This document shows, one piece after another, positions 42,789 through 49,897 of a DNA stretch of 64,000 nt. The stretch comes from Halomarina salina. Lineage in GTDB: Archaea > Halobacteriota > Halobacteria > Halobacteriales > Haloarculaceae. Position 1 is the first letter of the stretch. Each line of letters starts with the position of its first letter. Location of the stretch: contig NZ_JALLGW010000005.1 in assembly GCF_023074835.1 (NCBI RefSeq), forward strand, positions 62,001 to 126,000, given 5' to 3'. The notes under the pieces are model-generated. The model had not been told where the DNA came from, ran no database searches, and saw only the letters and a list, made by a program, of their open reading frames with translations. The position numbers and the translations under genes are program-made.

Positions 42789-42836
42789 TCCTACGCAACA
42801 CACAACGTATGGACTCAGTATAATTGTTGCGTAGGA
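42789..42836. promoter_or_regulatory. TCCTACGCAAC inverted repeat, copy 4
   Basis: Perfect 11-bp arms TCCTACGCAAC (42789-42799) and GTTGCGTAGGA (42826-42836), 48 bp end to end, with TATAATT in the spacer. It lies between divergent genes, unlike the other copies. Confidence 0.65.
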
Positions 42837-42853
42837 AACGAACTCGCGCCCCG

Positions 42854-42881
42854 TTTGTCGCCCCCGGAATCGGTGAGGGAC
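42854..42881 (+). promoter_or_regulatory. TTTGTC hairpin leader, copy 14
   Basis: TTTGTC, then GCCC ... GGG with GGTGAGGG, about 8-10 bp before ATG 42889. Nearly identical to copy 9. Confidence 0.65.
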
Positions 42882-42888
42882 TTGCCCG

Positions 42889-43299
42889 ATGGATACCGAA
42901 ATCGCCACCGCCAGCCGAACCACGACCGACCACCAGCCGACGCCGCCCGCCCCGACTCCGGACATGGACTCCGTAGACGCCAGCATCGCCCGCACCCGCC
43001 GTGTGCAACACCTCAGTGCCGTCGTCAGGGCACGCCTCGACGAGGCACACCGCCACACAGACGACCTAGAAGCCCTCGCGAAGGCCGTCGTCGAAGCCCT
43101 CTATCGAGAACACCCACACATCCGCCTCGAGGACGCTCTCGAACTCGCACGTATCGTCGAACGCCCACCTGAAGACGACTCGACCAAAGGCGCAATCGAA
43201 CACGTCGTCGACGATGCCTGCTCGCACCTCGATGCGTGGGGACGCTTCGGACCAGAGAACGCGAACACCCACGGCGAACACGAGCGGATACAGGTGTGA
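42889..43299 (+). CDS. Hypothetical helical protein
   Basis: A 136-residue protein with a Thr/Pro-rich N-terminus and long helices at 35-110 (VQHLSAVVRARLDEAHRHTD, then LEDALELARIVER). Not recognised. The next gene starts 5 bp downstream. Confidence 0.6.
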   Translation: MDTEIATASRTTTDHQPTPPAPTPDMDSVDASIARTRRVQHLSAVVRARLDEAHRHTDDLEALAKAVVEALYREHPHIRLEDALELARIVERPPEDDSTKGAIEHVVDDACSHLDAWGRFGPENANTHGEHERIQV

Positions 43300-43303
43300 C
43301 GCG

Positions 43304-43732
43304 ATGAGCCACGACGCCGCAGTCCTTGAACAGCTCCCGCCACAGAAACTTCTCGATACATCGAATTATCGCGTCATCACCCCAGCAATCACGATGATGG
43401 GGGAAGTGGAAACCGTCGAACAGTACCTCGAGTACGAACGAGCGAATCGAAATCGGGGGGGCATTATCCGCCGACTCACCGAGCGCCGCGACACCATCTA
43501 CGAGGAGCGCGGGGAGACGCTACCAGTCGACGTCGAGATCCCGACCGAGAATCCGGACGAACCCCCGGTCCAGATTCACATCAAGTCCGACGCGCAGACG
43601 CAGACGGAAACGGAATTGCGTGCGTCGGGCATCTCACCGTCGCCATCGACAGATGCCCTCGCACTCGTCCACGAACACAGGCCAACAGGTGTCGCCGGGT
43701 CATCCGAACCACCGGCCTGGGACGAGCTCTAG
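43304..43732 (+). CDS. Hypothetical protein
   Basis: A 142-residue acidic protein. Residues 10-65 form a helical part (TVEQYLEYERANRNRGGIIR), followed by Glu/Pro-rich strands (PPVQIHIKSDAQTQTETEL) and a disordered tail. Not recognised. Probably co-transcribed with the 42889 gene. Confidence 0.6.
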   Translation: MSHDAAVLEQLPPQKLLDTSNYRVITPAITMMGEVETVEQYLEYERANRNRGGIIRRLTERRDTIYEERGETLPVDVEIPTENPDEPPVQIHIKSDAQTQTETELRASGISPSPSTDALALVHEHRPTGVAGSSEPPAWDEL

Positions 43733-43767
43733 TCGTGAACTACGTCTGGCGAATTGCCTGGCATCCA

Positions 43768-44961
43768 TTAGCGAGCCACCGTCGATTCCCCCGTCTCCGT
43801 CACAGCAGCGCCCGTGTCCGTGATGTCTCCGAACAAGCGCCGAATCGGATGCCGCAACGCCGCCAAGCGACCGAGATCGCCGCTCCGGTAGTTCACCGCC
43901 CACGTCCGCGTGTTCCCCTTCGTGTCTCGGCGGGCGACCACGAACTTCACCGGGCCGAACGGGACCTTCACCAGCGACAACCACGACTCGCACAACGCCG
44001 TCCCTCGGAAACTCAACGACGCACCACCCACCCAGTGTGCAACCTGCTGGTCGACGTCCTCCGATGAAAACCACGTCCTGGCATCCTCCATGAACTCCTC
44101 GAACCGCTCAGGGAACTCACTGCCGATGTGGGTGATGAGATACTCCGACTCGCCGTCTTTGGTATCCTTCTTCCAGAACTCAAGGAAGATGTGATTCGAC
44201 GGCGAGCGCAGGACGTTCACCCACGCTCGCTCGCGGCCCTTGCCGTGGAGCGAGACTGTGTCGATTCGCTCCCAGCCCTCCTGAGACCGCCCCTCATCGT
44301 AGTGACCGCGCAGCGGCGGGATGACCTCGAGCGCGTGGGCCCGTAGATACTCCGTCGGGAACGGCACCTCCAGGCGCACTTCCTCAGCCGGTTCGGGGTC
44401 CAACAATCGTTGCACGGGGTCAGGATAGCCGTCCACTCCCCCGACGAGAGGGACCGCGTGAGGCCACGGCCGCTTGACGCGGTGTTCGGCGAACGCCATG
44501 TCGTGGCCCTCGAAATCAGACTGGTACGCCCAGAACACCGAGTAGCCCGCGTTTAGATACTCCCCAGTGATCGGGCCAATCTCTTTCTCGGCGTGCTTGT
44601 GCTGAATCTCGACGATGAGCCCCTTCCCAAAGGGGTACAACTCGGTGGAGAACGTCGCGACGACATCCGCAATCCGATTTGTCCCGGGGATTTGCCGCTC
44701 GTGATCTACGGACGCCGTCTCGAACACCTCACGCAGCTTCATCGCCGCGATGGTCTTGAGTTTGGCGTGGAGATTCGACTCGCCCGGACACTCCGACCCT
44801 CGCGGATGCACGAAATGCTTCGAGACAAAGCACCCCCGGTTGTAGTGCGACCGGCGAACGCCGAGTGACTCTTCGCAAAGTGGGCACAGAATCGTGTCGT
44901 CGTCTCCGACGTCCAGAGGAAGAACCCGGTCGCCGTTCGGACGCATCGCGAGGTAAGGCAT
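43768..44961 (-). CDS. CoiA-like competence/nuclease-type protein
   Basis: A 397-residue protein resembling CoiA family members. The N-terminus has a zinc knuckle (CPLC near residue 26), then FVSKHFVH, ESNLHAKLKTIAAMKL and, as in restriction-endonuclease-like folds, ADVVATF (about 98) and IVEIQHKHAEKEIG (about 117). CoiA is linked to natural transformation in bacteria but its biochemistry is not settled. The C-terminal 200 residues are a separate alpha/beta region. The gene faces the ParA locus. Confidence 0.7.
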   Translation of the reverse strand: MPYLAMRPNGDRVLPLDVGDDDTILCPLCEESLGVRRSHYNRGCFVSKHFVHPRGSECPGESNLHAKLKTIAAMKLREVFETASVDHERQIPGTNRIADVVATFSTELYPFGKGLIVEIQHKHAEKEIGPITGEYLNAGYSVFWAYQSDFEGHDMAFAEHRVKRPWPHAVPLVGGVDGYPDPVQRLLDPEPAEEVRLEVPFPTEYLRAHALEVIPPLRGHYDEGRSQEGWERIDTVSLHGKGRERAWVNVLRSPSNHIFLEFWKKDTKDGESEYLITHIGSEFPERFEEFMEDARTWFSSEDVDQQVAHWVGGASLSFRGTALCESWLSLVKVPFGPVKFVVARRDTKGNTRTWAVNYRSGDLGRLAALRHPIRRLFGDITDTGAAVTETGESTVAR

Positions 44962-45638
44962 GGTGGAGGTTTTCGGAGGGGGGCGGCGGTCGCGTGCCGC
45001 TCAGATGCTCTACGCGACGAGGCGACAAAAAGGGATTTGGACCCTCACGCTCTCTCCCCCCACAAAACCGCGTATTCACGGCGAGACGCGCTGGGGGATG
45101 GTCAGACTACGGCACTTACCGGGGCATCTGCAACGGAGTGGCTTCCCACGGCACCACCCGTGAGATTCCACTGGAACACCCTCCTAAAGATGTCAGCGTG
45201 ACAGCGGGAGGTCACCCCGTATGTTGGGGCAATCTCTGCCTCGTCACCTGTCCGCACAGACGCTCCTATCCGGGTGTCGAAGTCTTGGCCAATCGAAATA
45301 GGGACTCAGGCCGTATATCATTTCGGTGATGGGGTAGATCGACGGACTACGCTACATTCGTTTAGCCACTCGGCCCATGAGCCAGCAGAAACGCATCTGG
45401 TCGAAGAACCTGTAGAACACAGGTTCTGTGTGGAACCTTTGTACCACGGTAGTAGGGCCAAGGAGGAACACGAATCTTAGCGTATAACTCGTAAAACCCG
45501 TAGAACCTGTATAACTCATATAACCCAAAGAACGTGTCTGACGTAGATTTATACGCGTTCTACGAGTACCTCGCCACATAACCTGTAGAACTGGCAGTAC
45601 CCGTATCACACAGGTTCTACAGATAACACGAGATACCC
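44962..45638. other. 677-bp gap: partition site and possible ORB dyad
   Basis: No convincing gene. It contains a TTCCACTGGAA dyad at 45166-45176, resembling the palindromic part of haloarchaeal origin boxes, and then the 9-bp repeat arrays (45403-45623) that lead to parA. Confidence 0.6.
45403..45623 (+). repeat. Centromere-like 9-bp repeat arrays upstream of parA
   Basis: Six tandem 9-mers at 45485-45538: TAACTCGTA, AAACCCGTA, GAACCTGTA, TAACTCATA, TAACCCAAA, GAACGTGTC. A second run begins at 45579 (TAACCTGTA, GAACTGGCA, GTACCCGTA). At 45403-45437 there is an inverted form around GTAGAACACAGGTTCTGT. Tandem short repeats just before parA are typical of partition sites and autoregulatory operators. 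Confidence 0.7.
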
Positions 45639-46445
45639 ATGACACATCGACTCTCGATCTCGATGCAAAAAGGCGGTGTCGGAAAGAGTACGACGACGAT
45701 CAATCTCGCAGGAGCGCTCGCCGTCTCTGAGGGACTTGATGAGGATAGCGACGTGCTCGTCGTCGATGCAGACCCCCAGGGATTCATCACCATCACGCTG
45801 GGTCTGCGCGAATACTACGTGAGTGAGGATCGGTCCCTCTACGACATTATGACAGATATTGATCGATTCGACGAGGTAAATGACCTCATCGTCTCACACA
45901 GCGAGTTCGACGTCCTACCAGCCCACGGGAGCAATTTCCAGCTCGAACGTGAGCTCTGGTCACTCAGCAGGACCCAGGAGCGCCTGGGGATGGTACTCGA
46001 CCGGATTGAGCACGACTACGACTATGTGCTCATTGATTCACCACCCAACATGGGACCACTCGCAGACGGCGCGTTGTTAGCCGCCCGTAACGTCCTGTTT
46101 GTCTCACGTGCAGACCCAATCGCGACGTTCTCGATGAATCTCCTTACACAGGAGATCAACCAACTCGAACGCGAGTTCCAAACAGATATCGGGATTGTGG
46201 GAGCGGTGGTCAATGCTGTAACCCGGAACAACATCAGCGAGGACCGCCTCGAGTGGTTCCACAAGAACATCGGAGAAGAGCACACGTTCACCATACCAGA
46301 GACAGTCGCCATCGAAGGCGCGTTTGCTCAAAACCACAGTATCTACACCTATGAACCGGAGAATCGCCATCGGGAACAGAAGGCCGAGGAAGTCCGTGAG
46401 ACCTACAACGGCCTCGCACGTGCCGTGGAGGATTACTTCGCATGA
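45639..46445 (+). CDS. parA: ParA/Soj-type partition ATPase
   Basis: A 268-residue deviant Walker ATPase. The motif KGGVGKSTTT lies at 12-21 with the signature lysine, followed by VDADPQGF (A'), and VLIDSPPNMGPL (Walker B region). ParA uses ATP-dependent DNA binding to position plasmid copies, with a centromere-binding partner. The gene starts just after the 9-bp repeat arrays and overlaps the next gene by ATGA, a standard par operon layout. Confidence 0.92.
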   Translation: MTHRLSISMQKGGVGKSTTTINLAGALAVSEGLDEDSDVLVVDADPQGFITITLGLREYYVSEDRSLYDIMTDIDRFDEVNDLIVSHSEFDVLPAHGSNFQLERELWSLSRTQERLGMVLDRIEHDYDYVLIDSPPNMGPLADGALLAARNVLFVSRADPIATFSMNLLTQEINQLEREFQTDIGIVGAVVNAVTRNNISEDRLEWFHKNIGEEHTFTIPETVAIEGAFAQNHSIYTYEPENRHREQKAEEVRETYNGLARAVEDYFA

Positions 46446-46927
46446 CTGACGGAGAACCCGAAGACGAAACCGAATCCGAAGACGCTGATCCACCGTCCGG
46501 CGGAGATTTTGATGACGCTCTCGGCAACGCTCTCAGTGGTCGAGTCGGGAAGCGGCCCCAGGAGACCGATGATGAAGCCGGTGATGAAGGAGATGGAAAT
46601 GAGACAGGTAACACGGGTGATACGGGTTCTACGAGTTCCGCGAGTTCGACAAGTTCCGAGGGTGAGACAAGTTCTACTGAGAAGACTCGCGGCCCTGACC
46701 CCGACCCGAACAGCACCCGCAGAACCCGGACGAAGTACGCTGTGTACCTCACTGAAGAGTTCCAAGAGGAGCTCAACCAGGCATACACGAAAGCGAATGC
46801 CCAACGAGTCATGGAAGACAAGGGGGAGATCGAGAAACACAAGCACTTCCTCGAAGCAGTCATGAGAGCCGGACTCAACCACGACGACCTCGACGCGTAC
46901 ATCGAAGAACTGCTCGAGCGCTACTGA
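46442..46927 (+). CDS. ParA partner, putative centromere-binding protein
   Basis: A 161-residue protein translationally coupled to parA. The first 90 residues are acidic and disordered with a Ser/Thr/Gly stretch (TGSTSSASSTSS) that is itself encoded by the 9-bp centromere-like repeats. The C-terminal part (about 95-160) starts with basic RRTRTKYAVYLTEEFQEELN and then helices; a strand followed by two helices would suit a ribbon-helix-helix DNA-binding fold. Position and size suit a ParB-analogue, but I see no ParB nuclease-fold domain. Confidence 0.65.
   Translation: MTDGEPEDETESEDADPPSGGDFDDALGNALSGRVGKRPQETDDEAGDEGDGNETGNTGDTGSTSSASSTSSEGETSSTEKTRGPDPDPNSTRRTRTKYAVYLTEEFQEELNQAYTKANAQRVMEDKGEIEKHKHFLEAVMRAGLNHDDLDAYIEELLERY
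46621..46656 (+). repeat. Centromere-like 9-bp repeats inside the ParA-partner gene
   Basis: Four consecutive 9-mers TACGGGTTC, TACGAGTTC, CGCGAGTTC, GACAAGTTC; complements are GAACCCGTA, GAACTCGTA, GAACTCGCG, GAACTTGTC. The orientation is opposite to the array before parA. Confidence 0.6.
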
Positions 46928-47021
46928 GACGAACAACGGAACGCGCGGGAAATCCTGATCCAAAGAACGGGGAAACGGCTACCGACCGTTGCACACGGTT
47001 GAGAGGGAATTATGAGATGTC

Positions 47022-48314
47022 CTACCCTGTCTCCGACTCTGTATCCACCCCACCGTCCTCTGTGTGTTCCTCATCTCCCTCCTTAACGGGGGGTCGTTGT
47101 TTCTCACGGTGTTCGGCGAAGGCAGCTTCAGCGCGGTCGGCCAGCTCTCCGGCCTCGATATGTGAGTAGTGTTCGCGAACGATCTCCTCGGAATTGTCGA
47201 GATAGCGAGCCGCCTCAGCGTGGCCATACGCCCTGACGAGGACTTCACCGACACCACGGCGGGCTCCGTGCGGCGCGAGATACCCGTGCTTGTCGTCCAG
47301 TTCGATGCCCGCCTCGTCCGTGAGACGCTTCAGAACCGTCCGAGCGCCATGGGTCGTCAACGCCGGTGGTGCGATATCATAGTCCGCGAGGAGTTCGATA
47401 ACGGACGCCTCACCGTCGTTCACCTGCTCTCGGCGGAGGTTCTCGACCTCCCCGATGTCGTATCCCCGACTAGTCATCGCCTGTGTGAACGTCTGTACGA
47501 GCGTCGGGTAATCGAGCGTCGGAAACACCGGCCAGTCCTCACTCGAAGGAGCGAGCACACTCCGAACGCGCTCAATCGAGGGTACTGCTGGCTCAGGAAG
47601 CGGTCTATCGTCCCACTTCCCGCTCTTCCCAAGGACCTGGATACTGTTGTCCTCGAGGGCGACGTCCGCCCAGCGGAGACCATCCCGACCGCGTCGATCA
47701 TCACCGTCGTCGGCCAGTATCTCCGCGCCCCGAACCCCGGTAAAGCAGAGGACGTAGACGAGCGCCCGGTCGCGACAGGCTTTGATTGCGGCCTGGCGGT
47801 CGCTCGCGACGTCGTCAATTGCCTCGTGTGCTCGTTCGTCGACGTACGAGAGGAGTTGCTCGCGCTGCTCGGCCGTCCACGCCTGCTGTTCCCCGCTCTT
47901 TCGCCCGGTGTCCTCGGGAAGTGGCTCTTTCGCACGACGGCGTTGGGCGGGATTCCCCGACAGATAGCCCTCACGTGCCGCCCACCCACAGAACCCGGAG
48001 ACGTGGGCGTAGTAGTTCCGGACTGTGCCCTCAGTCCAGCCCTGTCGAGAGAGGTAGCGAGCGTACTCCCGGAGGGATTCGACGGTCAGCTCCTCGAAGG
48101 TCACCGACGACGTCGATCGGTCGCCGGCGAGGAACTCGACGAAACGATTCACTTCGCGGTCGGCGTGTCGTCGATACTGTCCGCTCTCGCCATCTCGCCC
48201 TTTCCCTTTGTCAGTTAGGTAGTCCTCGAGGACGTCGAGGACGGCCACCGCGTCCCACCGTGACTCTTGAGTGGTGTCTTGAGGGTCTGTATCCCGGGGT
48301 TTGGGCGGCGACAT
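47022..48314 (-). CDS. Tyrosine recombinase (integrase/XerC type)
   Basis: A 430-residue integrase. The N-terminal SAM-like core-binding domain spans about 25-135 (RYLSRQGWTEGTVRNYYAHV). The catalytic domain shows the first Arg in TGVRGAEIL, Lys in GKSGKWD, HGARRG (His-x-x-Arg) and the nucleophile Tyr in REHYSHIE. It may integrate the element or resolve dimers. The C-terminal tail is acidic. An exact 9-bp palindrome lies upstream of its start. Confidence 0.88.
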   Translation of the reverse strand: MSPPKPRDTDPQDTTQESRWDAVAVLDVLEDYLTDKGKGRDGESGQYRRHADREVNRFVEFLAGDRSTSSVTFEELTVESLREYARYLSRQGWTEGTVRNYYAHVSGFCGWAAREGYLSGNPAQRRRAKEPLPEDTGRKSGEQQAWTAEQREQLLSYVDERAHEAIDDVASDRQAAIKACRDRALVYVLCFTGVRGAEILADDGDDRRGRDGLRWADVALEDNSIQVLGKSGKWDDRPLPEPAVPSIERVRSVLAPSSEDWPVFPTLDYPTLVQTFTQAMTSRGYDIGEVENLRREQVNDGEASVIELLADYDIAPPALTTHGARTVLKRLTDEAGIELDDKHGYLAPHGARRGVGEVLVRAYGHAEAARYLDNSEEIVREHYSHIEAGELADRAEAAFAEHREKQRPPVKEGDEEHTEDGGVDTESETG

Positions 48315-48735
48315 GGTGTTGGCTGTGGCAGACGGCGGCCATCTCCTTGAATCTGTTTACGTTTATCGCGCTAAACGTAAGCGGCTGTACGATGCCACCA
48401 GACAACCCAATTAGACAAGTAGAAGCCCTGAAAACCGCGAATATCCGACTTCAAAAAATCCATAAATCATATATTGCTATATGATTTCTGACTCTCCTGA
48501 GGTCCCACAGTATCGGAAAGTAGAACGCTACCAATCGCTTGGTTTCCACCTCTATCGGCTCGAATCCATCCTCTCGTCTCTGTTCGGCACTTTTCATACT
48601 TGATCTGACGCCTGTATTCGGGACAATATGAGGGAGTCGCGTCTATGACAAAGATATGGGATTTTCAGCAAGCGAGTCACTGTCGACCACATTTCCAACA
48701 CTACCCCTTTCCGACCCGGAAGAGAACGAACAGCC
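48315..48735. other. 421-bp gap with integrase operator
   Basis: Includes the 48357-48380 palindrome and then A+T-rich DNA without a recognised gene up to 48736. It marks the junction between the plasmid backbone and the Zn/Cd resistance block. Confidence 0.5.
48357..48380. promoter_or_regulatory. Palindrome TTACGTTTA-N6-TAAACGTAA
   Basis: Perfect 9-bp arms at 48357-48365 and 48372-48380 with a CGCG-containing centre, 43-66 bp upstream of the integrase start. The A+T-rich arms may overlap its TATA box, so this is a likely operator. Confidence 0.6.
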
Positions 48736-49023
48736 ATGCCCAGCGATTCCGACTCGAACGGTGTCCGCGTCTGGCTCGTCGAGCGGACGTACTCCGACGA
48801 CGAGCAGAATCTCATCATCCTCACCTATGCAACCCCAGACGGTGAACGATACTTCCGGAAAGAACGGGCGCTCACTTCCTTCACCGACGTCCGCGACACG
48901 ACGGCCGCCGTCGACGCCGACCCGGACAATCTCGGCTCGGTCAATGACGCCGATCTGCAGGAGCAGTACGCCGCCGAGGCCCAGCGAATGCGGGAGGAAC
49001 ACGACCCCGACGACGTGATCTGA
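48736..49023 (+). CDS. Hypothetical small acidic protein
   Basis: A 95-residue protein (VWLVERTYSDDEQNLIILTY, then GERYFRKERALTSF), a small beta/alpha fold with an acidic tail. Similar small proteins are common in haloarchaeal genomes but I know no function. It lies 65 bp before an HTH-10 regulator. Confidence 0.6.
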   Translation: MPSDSDSNGVRVWLVERTYSDDEQNLIILTYATPDGERYFRKERALTSFTDVRDTTAAVDADPDNLGSVNDADLQEQYAAEAQRMREEHDPDDVI

Positions 49024-49088
49024 CTCCAGTCGACACGATGGCAGCACCGAGCCCACGTGTTATATCCAGCCGCCCTCTACGCGTGGGT

Positions 49089-49838
49089 ATGCGCGAACTC
49101 GTCTTCGCCCTCGAATACGAGCCGGGGTGTAACAGGGTGGCGGACGCCCTCGCTGACCACCCCGACGCCCGCGTCCGCTCGCTCTCGCTGCACGCCACTG
49201 CGGAGCAGCTCTGGCGAGTCGACCACGCGACCGGCATTCCGGACGCACTCGACGCCATCGAGGACGCCTTTCTCACCAGCGACTACTACGCCGACTGTCT
49301 GGCTACCGAGGACTGCGGCGCCACACAGACCACTCGCGTCCTCGACCGCACGGACGACACGCTCGTCCTGTACTCCGACTGGGAGCGCACCCCCTCCTGC
49401 GCGTCCGTCCCCCACATCGCCCGCGACCATCTCGGCAAGAGCGTGTTGTTCGAGACCCGTCACGAGGGCCGCCACTACACGTGGCGACTCATCCACTCCG
49501 GAGAGGGCGACGTGGCCGCGTTCTTCGACGCCCTCGAAGTCGCCGTCGGGGACTGCGCCCGGATGGAGATGCTCCGAACCGCGGACACGACTGCGTCGGT
49601 GGGGGGAAGCGACGAGACGCAAAGTGGTCTGTCGCCGGAGCAGGAGGCCGCACTCCGGGCAGCCGTCGAACACGGGTACTACGAGTCCCCACGCGAAGTC
49701 GACGTCGGCGAACTGGCCGAGCATCTCGACGTGCCGCGGTCGACGCTCACCTACCGACTCCGCCGGGCGGAGGAACACTTGGCGAAGCAGCACGTCGCCG
49801 ACGAACGGTTGCCCGAAGATCCCCCGGCAACACGCTGA
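49089..49838 (+). CDS. HTH-10 (Bat-type) regulator
   Basis: A 249-residue protein with an N-terminal sensory domain containing Cys residues (YYADCLATEDCG near 70, SCASVPH near 108) and a C-terminal HTH-10 at about 180-235 (LSPEQEAALRAAVEHGYYES, then STLTYRLRRAEEHLAKQ). ATG 49089 was chosen over 49038 because the family begins MRELVF-like. It is 59 bp upstream of the Zn/Cd ATPase gene, with a palindrome in between, and may control it. Confidence 0.8.
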   Translation: MRELVFALEYEPGCNRVADALADHPDARVRSLSLHATAEQLWRVDHATGIPDALDAIEDAFLTSDYYADCLATEDCGATQTTRVLDRTDDTLVLYSDWERTPSCASVPHIARDHLGKSVLFETRHEGRHYTWRLIHSGEGDVAAFFDALEVAVGDCARMEMLRTADTTASVGGSDETQSGLSPEQEAALRAAVEHGYYESPREVDVGELAEHLDVPRSTLTYRLRRAEEHLAKQHVADERLPEDPPATR

Positions 49839-49846
49839 ACCTCGAT

Positions 49847-49860
49847 TTGGAATATTCCAA
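49847..49860. promoter_or_regulatory. Palindrome TTGGAATATTCCAA before the Zn/Cd ATPase
   Basis: A perfect 14-bp palindrome 37 bp before ATG 49898. Its AATATT centre could be the TATA region, so binding of a repressor would block TBP/TFB. Candidate operator of the flanking regulators. Confidence 0.6.
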
Positions 49861-49897
49861 CAAAGGCTTATCGAACTGACGCCCCTACTGTGAGGTG

